Part shown: piece after piece, positions 47,264 to 59,522 of the stretch
Layout: each line of letters begins with the position of its first letter
How positions within the stretch are numbered: position 1 is the stretch's first letter
NCBI GenBank assembly: GCA_965116335.1
Contig: OZ220677.1
Span: 2,480,001 to 2,544,000 of the forward strand
DNA: 64,000 nucleotides
Direction of reading: 5' to 3'
From: G963663315 sp965116335
Lineage (GTDB): Bacteria > Pseudomonadota > Gammaproteobacteria > Arenicellales > Poriferihabitantaceae
The notes under the pieces: model-generated
Database searches by the model: none
What the model was told of the DNA's origin: nothing
What the model saw: the letters and a program-made list of their open reading frames with translations, nothing else
Made by a program: the position numbers and the translations under genes

Positions 47264-47887
47264 ATGGCAAGATATATTGGTCCAACATGTAAACTGGCGC
47301 GCCGCGAAGGAACTGATCTGTTCCTGAAAAGCCCGGTCAGAACGATTGACTCAAAGTGCAAGTTTGATCGTGTCCCCAGAGCGGGTGCTGCCGGTCGTCG
47401 TCCACGAAGCACCGTGTATGGCACCCAGTTGAGGGAAAAGCAGAAACTGCGTCGTATGTATGGGATACTGGAAAAGCAATTCAGGAACTACTATAAAACC
47501 GCGGCCCGGATTCCGGGTTCGACTGGCCTAAATTTGCTGCAATTGCTGGAAAGCAGGCTGGATAACGTGGTCTACCGCTTAGGGTTTGGAGTGACCCGCG
47601 CTGAAGCGCGTCAACTGGTCAGCCACAAATGTATCATGGTTAACAAGATAAAAGTCAATGTGCCTTCCTATCAGGTAAAACCCGGTGATGAAATCGAGGT
47701 GGTAGAGAAGAGCAAGAAACAACTGCGGATTGCCGCGGCGCTTGAGATCTCCGAGCAAATCGGTGTGGCGCCCTGGGTAGACTCGGATCCGGTTGCGGTA
47801 AAGGGAGTTTATAAAATGCTTCCTGAAAGATCCGATTTGTCACCGGATATCAATGAAGCTCTGGTTGTAGCGCTTTATTCCAAGTAA
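47264..47887 (+). CDS. rpsD: 30S ribosomal protein S4
   Basis: A primary 16S rRNA binder; in E. coli it represses the alpha operon. It has 207 residues (206 in E. coli). MARYIGPTCKLARREGTDLF, then the S4 RNA-binding domain SRLDNVVYRLGFGVTRAEAR and HKCIMVNKIKVNVPSYQVKP. No anomaly. Confidence 0.97.
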   Translation: MARYIGPTCKLARREGTDLFLKSPVRTIDSKCKFDRVPRAGAAGRRPRSTVYGTQLREKQKLRRMYGILEKQFRNYYKTAARIPGSTGLNLLQLLESRLDNVVYRLGFGVTRAEARQLVSHKCIMVNKIKVNVPSYQVKPGDEIEVVEKSKKQLRIAAALEISEQIGVAPWVDSDPVAVKGVYKMLPERSDLSPDINEALVVALYSK

Positions 47888-47938
47888 GCCGTTCCGTATT
47901 TCTTAATTTAAACTTCGTTTCAATCACGAGGACAACTG

Positions 47939-48952
47939 ATGCAGGATCCTACTGTAGAATTCTTAAGACCCCGTCTGGTGGAAGCCAAGACCATTGATGA
48001 CCGACATTCGAGAATTACCATTGAGCCTCTTGAACGCGGATTCGGCCATACTCTGGGTAATGCGCTTCGCCGGATCATGCTGTCGTCGATGCCCGGCTGC
48101 GCGGTTACCGAGGTTCGGATTGAGGGAGTCCTGCATGAGTATTCCACTCTGGAAGGGGTGCAGGAAGATGTGATCGATATTCTGATGAATCTGAAATCCC
48201 TGCCGGTCATCATGCACACTCGCGATACGGCGGTTGTCTCGCTGAAAAAAAAGGGTCCCGGGGTGGCGACAGCGGCCGATATCCAGCTGGATGATGATAT
48301 CGAGCTGGTTGACCAAGACCATCACATCGCCACATTGTCAAAGGATGCCGAGCTTGACATGGATATTACCATTCGCCGGGGGCGCGGCTACGAGACTGCC
48401 GAAAGCCGGTTAAGCGAGTCGGATGTATCTCGCGCTGTGGGATTGATTCAACTGGATGCCTCATTCAGTCCAATCACGCGGATTTCCTACGCTGTGGAAG
48501 ATGCCAGAGTCAAACAATTAACTGATCTGGACCGGCTGGTGCTGGAAATCGAATCGAACGGTTCTATCGATCCAGAGGTTGCGGTCAGAAGGGCTGCCAC
48601 CATACTGCACGATCAGATCTCTGTTTTCGTCAACATGGAAGAATCCATGGTGCAGAGTCTGGAGGAAGAGCAGCCGGAAATTGATGCCACGCTGCTCAAG
48701 CCGGTCGATGATCTTGAGTTGACCGTGCGCTCCGCTAATTGCCTGAAAGCGGAAAACATCTACTATATCGGTGATCTGGTGCAGCATACCGAGACCGAAC
48801 TGCTGAAAACTCCCAATCTGGGAAAGAAATCCCTGACCGAAATCAAGGATGTGCTCGCGCAACGCGGGTTCACGCTGGGCTGGAAAATCGAGAACTGGCC
48901 GCCGGCATCTCTGGCTAAACAGAACGAAGGCACTATCATGGGACGGGACTAG
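47939..48952 (+). CDS. rpoA: DNA-directed RNA polymerase subunit alpha
   Basis: An RNAP assembly platform, 337 residues (329 in E. coli). The N-terminal dimerisation domain includes EPLERGFGHTLGNALRRIML; the C-terminal DNA/activator-binding domain begins ELTVRSANCLKAENIYYIGD and LLKTPNLGKKSLTEIKDVL. GAGG precedes ATG 47939. Followed by rplQ four bases after the stop. Confidence 0.98.
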   Translation: MQDPTVEFLRPRLVEAKTIDDRHSRITIEPLERGFGHTLGNALRRIMLSSMPGCAVTEVRIEGVLHEYSTLEGVQEDVIDILMNLKSLPVIMHTRDTAVVSLKKKGPGVATAADIQLDDDIELVDQDHHIATLSKDAELDMDITIRRGRGYETAESRLSESDVSRAVGLIQLDASFSPITRISYAVEDARVKQLTDLDRLVLEIESNGSIDPEVAVRRAATILHDQISVFVNMEESMVQSLEEEQPEIDATLLKPVDDLELTVRSANCLKAENIYYIGDLVQHTETELLKTPNLGKKSLTEIKDVLAQRGFTLGWKIENWPPASLAKQNEGTIMGRD

Positions 48953-48956
48953 AATC

Positions 48957-49340
48957 ATGCGTCACAGAAAAGCAGGCCGTAGCCTGAATCGAACCTCATC
49001 ACACCGAAAAGCCATGTTCAGCAATATGGCCAATTCGTTATTTCTGCATGAGCAAATCAAGACCACAGTGCCGAAGGCGAAGGAGTTGCGAAGATTCGCG
49101 GAACCGCTGATCACACTGGCTAAAACCTCCAGTGTCGCCAACCGTCGTCTGGTGTTTGCACGATTGCGGGACCGTGAAATGGTGACCAAGCTGTTCGATG
49201 ACATCGGCCCTCATTTCAAACAGCGTCCGGGTGGCTATCTGAGAGTTCTGAAATGCGGATTCAGATTGGGTGATAACGCGCCAATGGCGTATGTGCAGTT
49301 AGTTGACCGGGCTCGCGAAGACGAAAACGACGACGTTTGA
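48957..49340 (+). CDS. rplQ: 50S ribosomal protein L17
   Basis: A tunnel-exit protein, 127 residues as in E. coli. MRHRKAGRSLNRTSSHRKAM and GGYLRVLKCGFRLGDNAPMA are conserved. The stop overlaps the TTG start of rlmE, so the methyltransferase may be translated by coupling. Confidence 0.97.
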   Translation: MRHRKAGRSLNRTSSHRKAMFSNMANSLFLHEQIKTTVPKAKELRRFAEPLITLAKTSSVANRRLVFARLRDREMVTKLFDDIGPHFKQRPGGYLRVLKCGFRLGDNAPMAYVQLVDRAREDENDDV

Positions 49341-49963
49341 CCGGCCAGCGTAAAAGAAAGTCCGGTAACTGGGCAAACCGTCAAAATCAAGACGTCTTCG
49401 TCAGGCAGGCCCGAACCCATGGTCTGCGTGCACGTTCGGTTTTCAAGCTGGAACAGATTGACCGCAAATACCGTCTGATCAAACCCGATACCCGGATCGT
49501 CGATCTCGGCTGTGCGCCGGGAAGCTGGTCTCAATACGTCGCGAGTCGGATATCACCCGCTAATCGGGTCGTCGGAGTTGATCTCCTGCTTATGGAGAAA
49601 CTGGAGAAAGTGGAATTCATCCAGGGAGATTTTACCGACCCGGCTATTTGGCATAAAGTCAGCCAATGCTTCCCGGATTCGGGAATTGATCTTGTATTAT
49701 CGGATATGGCCCCCAATATTACGGGTATACGTATCACCGATCAGGCGAATGCCGAACAGTTGCATTTCGCTATTCTGGACTTTTGCAGGAGTAACCTGAA
49801 TCAGGGCGGAAATCTGGTGACCAAGATGTTTGAAGGTGAAGTCTTCCATTCAATCAGGAAACAGGTCAGAGCCTGCTTTAATGACGTGCAAACGGTTAAA
49901 CCGGAGGCTTCCCGGTCACAATCCAGAGAGGTTTATCTGGTGGCCCGTGGATTCAGGTCGTGA
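49337..49963 (+). CDS. rlmE: 23S rRNA (uridine(2552)-2'-O)-methyltransferase
   Basis: An FtsJ/RrmJ-type enzyme that methylates U2552 in the 50S A loop; 208 residues (209 in E. coli). SAM-binding IVDLGCAPGSWSQYVASR near residue 55 and the K-D-K-E tetrad can be traced: RSVFKLEQID (Lys), LVLSDMAPNITG (Asp), LVTKMFEGE (Lys) and REVYLVARG (Glu). TTG 49337 overlaps the rplQ stop. It lies upstream of ftsH as in E. coli. Confidence 0.94.
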   Translation: MTGQRKRKSGNWANRQNQDVFVRQARTHGLRARSVFKLEQIDRKYRLIKPDTRIVDLGCAPGSWSQYVASRISPANRVVGVDLLLMEKLEKVEFIQGDFTDPAIWHKVSQCFPDSGIDLVLSDMAPNITGIRITDQANAEQLHFAILDFCRSNLNQGGNLVTKMFEGEVFHSIRKQVRACFNDVQTVKPEASRSQSREVYLVARGFRS

Positions 49964-50009
49964 CCTTGAGTGATTGCTGGATGGTTGACGGATTCTTTAC
50001 ATGATTTTC

Positions 50010-50054
50010 ACGGTATATACCGTATAATGAGACAATATCGACAACAGGGTCGAT
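50010..50054 (+). promoter_or_regulatory. Candidate ftsH promoter with palindromic operator and leader hairpin
   Basis: A consensus -10 TATAAT at 50023-50028 is overlapped by a perfect 14-bp palindrome ACGGTATATACCGT (50010-50023). A 6-bp stem ATCGAC/GTCGAT (50037-50054) follows in the untranslated leader. No good -35 lies 17 bp upstream, so an activator or alternative sigma factor could be needed. Confidence 0.45.
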
Positions 50055-50082
50055 TTTATCCGGAGAATGTGGGTTGCCCAAT

Positions 50083-51996
50083 ATGACGAAAAATATATTA
50101 TTATGGCTGGTGATTGCCATGGTATTGATGTCGGTTTTCAATAACTTCACCAGTCCGGGCGGTGGCTCCAGTAACGAGATCGTCTACTCGACATTCCTGG
50201 ATCAGGTCAGGCAGGGGAATGTGACGGCAGTCGAAATCGACAATGAGACCCAGACTATTCGTGGTACAACCCACCGTGGTGAAGCCTTTGTCACTTATGC
50301 ACCCGACGACCCCAGGCTGGTAGATGAGCTGGTCTCGAACAAGGTAGATATCAGGGCGAAGAAGAAAGAGGAAACCTCATTACTGATGCATCTGCTGATC
50401 AGTTCGTTCCCTATCCTGCTGTTGATCGGCGTATGGATATTCTTCATGAAGCAGATGCAGGGCGGCGGGCGTGGTGGTGCCTTGAGTTTCGGTAAGAGCA
50501 AAGCCAGAATGTTGACCGAGGACAAGAACCAGATTACTTTCGATGACGTGGCCGGTGTCGATGAAGCCAAAGAAGAAGTCGAGGAGTTAGTCGAGTTTTT
50601 GAAAGATCCGTCTCGTTTCAGGAAACTCGGTGGACGGATACCCCGTGGCGTTTTGATGACCGGCAGTCCGGGTACTGGCAAGACCTTGCTGGCCAAGGCC
50701 ATCGCCGGAGAGGCGAAAGTCCCGTTTTTTACCATATCGGGGTCGGATTTCGTGGAAATGTTTGTCGGTGTCGGTGCCTCACGGGTGCGGGATATGTTCG
50801 AGCAGGCCAAGAAACACGCGCCCTGTATTATTTTTATTGATGAGATTGACGCGGTGGGTCGACAAAGGGGGGCCGGTCTTGGCGGCGGGCATGACGAGCG
50901 CGAACAGACCCTGAACCAGTTGTTGGTGGAAATGGACGGCTTTGATGCCGGTGAAGGGGTGATTGTGATTGCCGCGACCAACCGGCCGGATGTGCTGGAC
51001 CCGGCCTTGCTGCGTCCGGGGCGGTTCGACCGTCAGGTGACGGTCCCGCTGCCGGATATCCGGGGGCGGGAAGCGATACTGAAAGTGCACATGAAGAAGG
51101 TTCCTCTGGCAGACGACATTGATGCTGCCATCATTGCCCGCGGCACCCCCGGTTTTTCCGGCGCGGATCTGGCCAACCTGATCAACGAAGCCGCCTTGTT
51201 CGCTGCCCGTGAAAACAAGCGCACGGTCAATATGGAGCAGTTTGAGAAAGCCAAGGACAAGGTGCTGATGGGGGTTGAGCGCCGCTCCATCGTAATGCCG
51301 GAGGAGGAGCGCCAGAATACCGCCTACCATGAGTCAGGTCATACGGTTGTGGCGAAAGTGTTGTCCGAATACACCGACCCGGTGCATAAGGTCACCATCA
51401 TCCCGCGCGGCCGGGCGTTGGGAGTGACCATGCAACTACCAGCCGAGGATCGTTACAGCCATAACCGGGAATACCTGTTCGCCAGGATTGCGGTGTTGAT
51501 GGGCGGACGGATTGCCGAGGAGGTTTTCATGGACCAGATGACGACCGGCGCTTCCAATGATTTTGAGCAGGCTACCCAACTCGCCCAGAACATGGTGTCA
51601 CGCTGGGGTATGAGCGATACGCTTGGACCACGGGTCTATGGTGACAATCACAGTGAGGTTTTCCTGGGACGGGAGATGTCCACCCAGCGTAATGTCAGTC
51701 CGGACACCGCCGAGAAGGTCGAAAAGGAGGTTTCCCGAATCATCGTGGAACAATATGACCGGGCGCGTTCCATTATCGAGGACAACCAACCCAAGATCGA
51801 AGTGATGGCACAGTCTCTGCTGGAGTGGGAAACGCTGGATTCCAGCCAGGTGGACGAGATCATGGCGGGCAAGAATCCGACGCCTCCCCAGGCCAGACCG
51901 GAAAAGAAGCCCCCGTCTTCGGATTCCAGTCCCGACAGCGATACGCTGCTGGATGAATCTGACCTCGACCTGCCAAGCCCGGATGGACTGAATTAA
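50083..51996 (+). CDS. ftsH: ATP-dependent zinc metalloprotease FtsH
   Basis: A membrane-anchored AAA+ protease that degrades misfolded membrane proteins and regulators; 637 residues (644 in E. coli). Two N-terminal membrane segments (about 5-22 and 100-120) flank a periplasmic domain. Walker A is GSPGTGKTLL, Walker B IIFIDEIDAVG, the second region of homology RPDVLDPALLRPGRFDRQ, and the zinc site HESGH (about residue 417). ATG 50083 is chosen over TTG 50074 because MTKNILLWLVIAM is the family N-terminus. Confidence 0.97.
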   Translation: MTKNILLWLVIAMVLMSVFNNFTSPGGGSSNEIVYSTFLDQVRQGNVTAVEIDNETQTIRGTTHRGEAFVTYAPDDPRLVDELVSNKVDIRAKKKEETSLLMHLLISSFPILLLIGVWIFFMKQMQGGGRGGALSFGKSKARMLTEDKNQITFDDVAGVDEAKEEVEELVEFLKDPSRFRKLGGRIPRGVLMTGSPGTGKTLLAKAIAGEAKVPFFTISGSDFVEMFVGVGASRVRDMFEQAKKHAPCIIFIDEIDAVGRQRGAGLGGGHDEREQTLNQLLVEMDGFDAGEGVIVIAATNRPDVLDPALLRPGRFDRQVTVPLPDIRGREAILKVHMKKVPLADDIDAAIIARGTPGFSGADLANLINEAALFAARENKRTVNMEQFEKAKDKVLMGVERRSIVMPEEERQNTAYHESGHTVVAKVLSEYTDPVHKVTIIPRGRALGVTMQLPAEDRYSHNREYLFARIAVLMGGRIAEEVFMDQMTTGASNDFEQATQLAQNMVSRWGMSDTLGPRVYGDNHSEVFLGREMSTQRNVSPDTAEKVEKEVSRIIVEQYDRARSIIEDNQPKIEVMAQSLLEWETLDSSQVDEIMAGKNPTPPQARPEKKPPSSDSSPDSDTLLDESDLDLPSPDGLN

Positions 51997-52014
51997 CTCC
52001 GGTTGTCTTGCGCC

Positions 52015-53388
52015 ATGAAGGGTTCGCTTTTCGGTACGGACGGTATCCGGGGGCAGGTAGGAGAAGAGCCGGTTACTCCCGCCACCCTGCTGAAACTGGG
52101 CTGGGCAGCGGGACGGGTCTTTGTCGACTCCAGTAAAGGCCATGAAGTATTGATCGGGAAGGATACCCGGGTTTCAGGTTATCTGCTGGAATCGGCCCTC
52201 GAAGCCGGTTTCTCATCAGCCGGGGTCAACATTTCCCTGCTCGGTCCGATGCCAACGCCGGGTGTCGCCTGGCTGACGCGCACAGCCAGAGATTGTATCG
52301 GTGTGATGATCAGTGCTTCCCACAATCCATTCCACGATAACGGAATCAAATTTTTTTCCCCGGATGGTGCCAAGCTGAACGATGGTCTGATCGCGCAAAT
52401 TGATGAAATGATGGAGCAACCGCAGGTTTGTGTTGCTTCGGCACAGCTGGGCAAGGCCAAAAGATTTCCGGATGCTCATGGTCGATACATCGAACATTGC
52501 AAGAGTACATTCGACGATTCCCGGTCGTTGTCCGGCCTGCGGATTGTGGTTGATTGCGCCAATGGCGCGGCCTACGATGTGGCGCCGCGGGTATTCGAGG
52601 AACTGGGAGCGGACGTTATTGCCATTGCCAATCACCCGGATGGCTTCAACATCAACCACAACTGTGGTTCCACCGATACGGACCTTATCAAAACCACAGT
52701 GCAGGAGGCGGGTGCCGATGTCGGTATTGCTCTGGATGGGGATGCGGATCGGGTATTACTGGTGGACCGCGCTGGCAACACCGTGGATGGTGACCAGATT
52801 CTTTATATCCTGGCGCGGTATCGTAAATCCACACAACGGCTGTCTGGTGGCGTAGTGGGTACGCTGATGACCAACCTGGGACTCGAACACGCGCTTAACG
52901 TTATGTCGATTCCCTTTCTGCGAACCCGGGTAGGCGACCGTTATATCCACGAGGCGCTGGTCGAACAAAAATGGAATCTGGGCGGAGAGACCTCGGGACA
53001 CATTATCTGTCTGGATAAATCCACCACGGGAGATGGTATTGTAGCGGCTCTGGAAGTGTTGGAGGTGATGCTGGCAACTGGTCAGTCTCTGGGGCAGTTG
53101 ATGGATGGTATGCAGGTCTATCCGCAACAAATAATCAACGTTCCCGTAGGCAATGCCGACCGGCATGCGCTGGTCTCCCACCAGAAGGTGCTCGAAGCGG
53201 TCACCGATGCACAAGGAGAGTTGAATCGAACCGGGCGTGTCGTACTGCGTCCATCAGGAACCGAGTCCGTAGTCCGGGTCATGACCGAAGGGGCAGACGC
53301 TCATCAGGTACAACTACTGGCTCGACAGATAGCCGAAGCCGTAGCCGAAGTGGCAGCAGGAGAACCGGAACAGACGGGTAAAGCCTGA
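52015..53388 (+). CDS. glmM: Phosphoglucosamine mutase
   Basis: Converts glucosamine-6-P to glucosamine-1-P for peptidoglycan and LPS synthesis. It has 457 residues (445 in E. coli). Phosphoserine loop SASHNPFHDNGIKFF (about residue 102), metal loop LDGDADRVLLVD, sugar loop GGETSGHI and the phosphate loop RPSGTESVVRVM are all present. folP, which sits between ftsH and glmM in E. coli, is absent here; the gap is 18 bases. Confidence 0.96.
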   Translation: MKGSLFGTDGIRGQVGEEPVTPATLLKLGWAAGRVFVDSSKGHEVLIGKDTRVSGYLLESALEAGFSSAGVNISLLGPMPTPGVAWLTRTARDCIGVMISASHNPFHDNGIKFFSPDGAKLNDGLIAQIDEMMEQPQVCVASAQLGKAKRFPDAHGRYIEHCKSTFDDSRSLSGLRIVVDCANGAAYDVAPRVFEELGADVIAIANHPDGFNINHNCGSTDTDLIKTTVQEAGADVGIALDGDADRVLLVDRAGNTVDGDQILYILARYRKSTQRLSGGVVGTLMTNLGLEHALNVMSIPFLRTRVGDRYIHEALVEQKWNLGGETSGHIICLDKSTTGDGIVAALEVLEVMLATGQSLGQLMDGMQVYPQQIINVPVGNADRHALVSHQKVLEAVTDAQGELNRTGRVVLRPSGTESVVRVMTEGADAHQVQLLARQIAEAVAEVAAGEPEQTGKA

Positions 53389-53436
53389 ACAGGGGCGGGA
53401 ATCCACAGCCATCATCCCACGCACCAACCATCCGTC

Positions 53437-53456
53437 ATTCCCGCGGAGGCGGGAAT
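53437..53456. repeat. dRS3-like repeat core
   Basis: ATTCCCGCGGAGGCGGGAAT, followed by CCACAATAATACGGAACCTG. It lies 49 bp after glmM and could act as the operon-end hairpin. A partial GGCGGGAATCCAC copy lies just upstream at 53396. Confidence 0.75.
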
Positions 53457-53489
53457 CCACAATAATACGGAACCTGTAATTACCGATGC

Positions 53490-53571
53490 GTAGGGGCGCC
53501 CCTCTGTGGGTGCCCGGTATCGTTGATACCCGTTCCGATCATTCGCGGGAGGGTACAAGACCCTCCCCTAC
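53490..53571. repeat. Family B palindromic repeat (82 bp, inverted relative to 9758 copy)
   Basis: GTAGGGGCGCCCCTCTGTGG at the left, ACCCTCCCCTAC at the right. Same element in reverse orientation; adjacent to a dRS3 core as at 55424-55559. Confidence 0.8.
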
Positions 53572-53603
53572 GATAACGGGTTGGGATTCATTCCTACAAC
53601 ATC

Positions 53604-53655
53604 ATTCCCCCCTTGAGGGGGAATCACATCGCGCGAAGCGGGTGTGATGGGGGGT
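53604..53655. repeat. Family C repeat
   Basis: ATTCCCCCCTTGAGGGGGAA then an inverted CACATCGC/GCGGGTGTG pair and GGGGGG. It fills the space up to the left end of the IS element. Confidence 0.7.
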
Positions 53656-53669
53656 ATCAAACCCATAGC

Positions 53670-55086
53670 GTTTTCCAATCCAGAGATGAGCCTGAGCGTG
53701 TTGTCTATTGTGATTATATTTCTAGACATTGAGAGAGTTTTTCAGGCGGCGTAATTTTGGGAATTGTTAAAAGATTGGAATAGTGTATTGCGTGCTTCGT
53801 TGAGTCTTTTTGCGGCTTCATTATCGCTGTATTGATGTGCGAAGTCATCCAGTTTTTTGAAGGTTACTCCTGGTTTGAGATATTGTTGTGCATTGGGTAA
53901 GGATCGGAGTTTTTCGTAAGGAGTCTGAATGAGTGAGTGCGGGTATTTACGGATTCGTTTTCCTTTTTGGTTGATTTCTTCCTTTGCGAACAGGCAGGGT
54001 CTGTGGTAGTTGAGGTAGGGAGTGAGTACATGAACCAGGAAGTCATTGACGGGTTGAGCGAAGTGCTGTGAGATGTGTTCGTATCCCAGATGCTTACGGA
54101 TGACGGAACCATTTTTGCCTTCGACCAGGGCATTGTCATTACTCTGTCTGGGTCGTGATTTGGTTTGTTCGATATGGAGTTTTTGCAATAGTTTGGCGAC
54201 TGTGTGATTGATATACTCTGAACCGTTATCGGAATGGAATCCCAGGAGAGTGAAGGGGAAGGCTTGGAGTAATTCATGCAGGGCCGGGATGAGATAGCTT
54301 TCAGAGATTCTCTGCACACTGACTATGGCCTGCATCTGGGTGACTTCATCGACGGCATTGATGTGATACAACCCCTTGATGCCGTCCTGGTCGCCCTGAT
54401 GTACGGTATCGACGCGCAAGAAGCCGGGTCGGCCATTGGGTCTGGGTATTCGTCTGACTCCGATTTTTGCTGGAGTAGGTCGGGTTTTCTGGAAGTGTCG
54501 TCGTTTGCGCTGGTAGGCATCCGAGTGTCGCAGGTTATAGAGGTGGCCGTTGGAGATTGTAGCCAGTCGCGCGTATCGGGTATCGCCGAATACCAGAAAG
54601 GCGCGTTCGCACAGTTTTCGGGTAGCGGGTCCGGACAGGTTGCCGTGCAGGGTATCGGTTTGAACCAACAAAGCGACATCTGCTGACGTATAGCGCTGGG
54701 AGAAAGCGTTAGCGGGTCTTCCCCGACGATCCTGGATACATCCACTGTCGCGATACTGTCGGATCAACCGGGTGACCTGTGCGCGGGACAAGCCACTGAC
54801 CTTTTCCAGATAGGTCTTGACGATCCCCCGGTCGGTCTTGTTGAGCAAGGAATACCGTACCTGCCGCAAGCTGTCACAGAGCCATCGGTAGGTTTGTTTG
54901 CGGGATTGGGGTTCAAAATCAAAAGTGGTGGCTCCGTCCAGAAAGGAACGAATCTCCTCCACCGTCTGTAAACGCTGGCTGTGTAATTTCACGATCATCC
55001 TCCGATGATCCCAAAATCAACGCCGAAAGGCTCATCTCCCGATGGAAATACAGATCATCCTTCAGGCTCATCTTCCATTGGACAAC
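53670..55086 (-). mobile_element. IS element with DDE integrase-core transposase
   Basis: About 1.4 kb. Imperfect ends GTTTTCCAATCCAGAGATGA at 53670 and the inverse, TCATCTTCCATTGGACAAC ending at 55086, share about 20 of 26 positions with one gap. No target duplication could be identified, so the limits are approximate. The right end lies only 75 bp before the leader ATG of surface-protein copy 2 and could contribute its promoter region. Confidence 0.65.
53742..54998 (-). CDS. Integrase-core (rve) transposase of an IS481-like or unassigned family
   Basis: A 418-residue protein. The N-terminal helix-turn-helix (SGLSRAQVTRLIRQYRDSGC, about residue 70) is followed by a DDE integrase core: FLRVDTVHQGDQDG (first Asp, about 195), LLGFHSDNGSEY (second Asp, about 258) and NALVEGKNGSVIRKH with the catalytic Glu. 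The C-terminal region resembles integrases acting on long-terminal targets. The family is not certain; it is not a tyrosine recombinase. The frame is complete. Confidence 0.85.
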   Translation of the reverse strand: MIVKLHSQRLQTVEEIRSFLDGATTFDFEPQSRKQTYRWLCDSLRQVRYSLLNKTDRGIVKTYLEKVSGLSRAQVTRLIRQYRDSGCIQDRRGRPANAFSQRYTSADVALLVQTDTLHGNLSGPATRKLCERAFLVFGDTRYARLATISNGHLYNLRHSDAYQRKRRHFQKTRPTPAKIGVRRIPRPNGRPGFLRVDTVHQGDQDGIKGLYHINAVDEVTQMQAIVSVQRISESYLIPALHELLQAFPFTLLGFHSDNGSEYINHTVAKLLQKLHIEQTKSRPRQSNDNALVEGKNGSVIRKHLGYEHISQHFAQPVNDFLVHVLTPYLNYHRPCLFAKEEINQKGKRIRKYPHSLIQTPYEKLRSLPNAQQYLKPGVTFKKLDDFAHQYSDNEAAKRLNEARNTLFQSFNNSQNYAA

Positions 55087-55094
55087 TCTAACAT

Positions 55095-55123
55095 TTGCAT
55101 TTTGCTGGTTTTGTGAATAAGAT
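55095..55123 (+). promoter_or_regulatory. Candidate promoter for the copy 2 leader
   Basis: TTGCAT (55095-55100), a 17-bp spacer and TAAGAT (55118-55123), starting nine bases outside the IS end. The match is moderate. Transcription from about 55130 would include GGAG at 55150 and ATG 55161. Confidence 0.35.
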
Positions 55124-55160
55124 TCGTGCTTGTTATTGAGATCCGGCTCTGGAGCCAAGA

Positions 55161-59161
<4,001 letters not shown>

Positions 59162-59188
59162 GGTAAGAGCCGGTTCCGGCGGTTGTGT

Positions 59189-59342
59189 CCCCCCATCCAA
59201 TCCGTTTGCGGATTGGATTCCCCCTCAAGGGGGGAATGATTTGGATGTCGGAATGAATCCCAACCCGTTATGGCATCACTCCCCCCTTGAGGGGGAGTCC
59301 AATCAGGCAAGTGAAGCGCAGACTGATTGGGTGGGGGGAATG
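59189..59342. repeat. Two family C repeats downstream of copy 2
   Basis: CCCCCCATCCAATCC...GGATTGG with CCCCTCAAGGGGGG (59189-59239), and CCCCCCTTGAGGGGGAG followed by an inverted AATCAG/CTGATT pair (59279-59342). The first is shared with the 3' flank of copy 1. Confidence 0.75.
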
Positions 59343-59370
59343 ATTTGGATACATGGATCGAAATGATGTT

Positions 59371-59451
59371 GTAGGGGAGGGTCTCTGTGCCCTCCCGCGA
59401 ATGATCGAACAGGTATCAACGATAGCGGGCACCCACAAGGGGCGCCCCTAC
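59371..59451. repeat. Family B palindromic repeat
   Basis: GTAGGGGAGGGTCTCTGTGC to GGGGCGCCCCTAC, preceded by TACATGGATCGAAATGATG, the same flank seen next to the copies at 9758 and 55559. Confidence 0.8.
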
Positions 59452-59486
59452 GATGACGGGTAACCGCAACCTCCGTATGGTTGTGG

Positions 59487-59507
59487 ATTCCCGCTTATCA
59501 AGGGAAA
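59487..59507. repeat. dRS3-like repeat, degenerate
   Basis: ATTCCCGCTTATCAAGGGAAA, 16 bases from the fbpC stop; it may serve as the 3' hairpin of the iron-transport operon. Confidence 0.65.
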
Positions 59508-59522
59508 GACGGGGGGTTGGGT

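Noticed and set aside
53742..54998. Phage tyrosine integrase
   Set aside because: No R-H-R-Y residues; the D...D...E spacing and HSDNGSEY block are those of a DDE integrase-core transposase.
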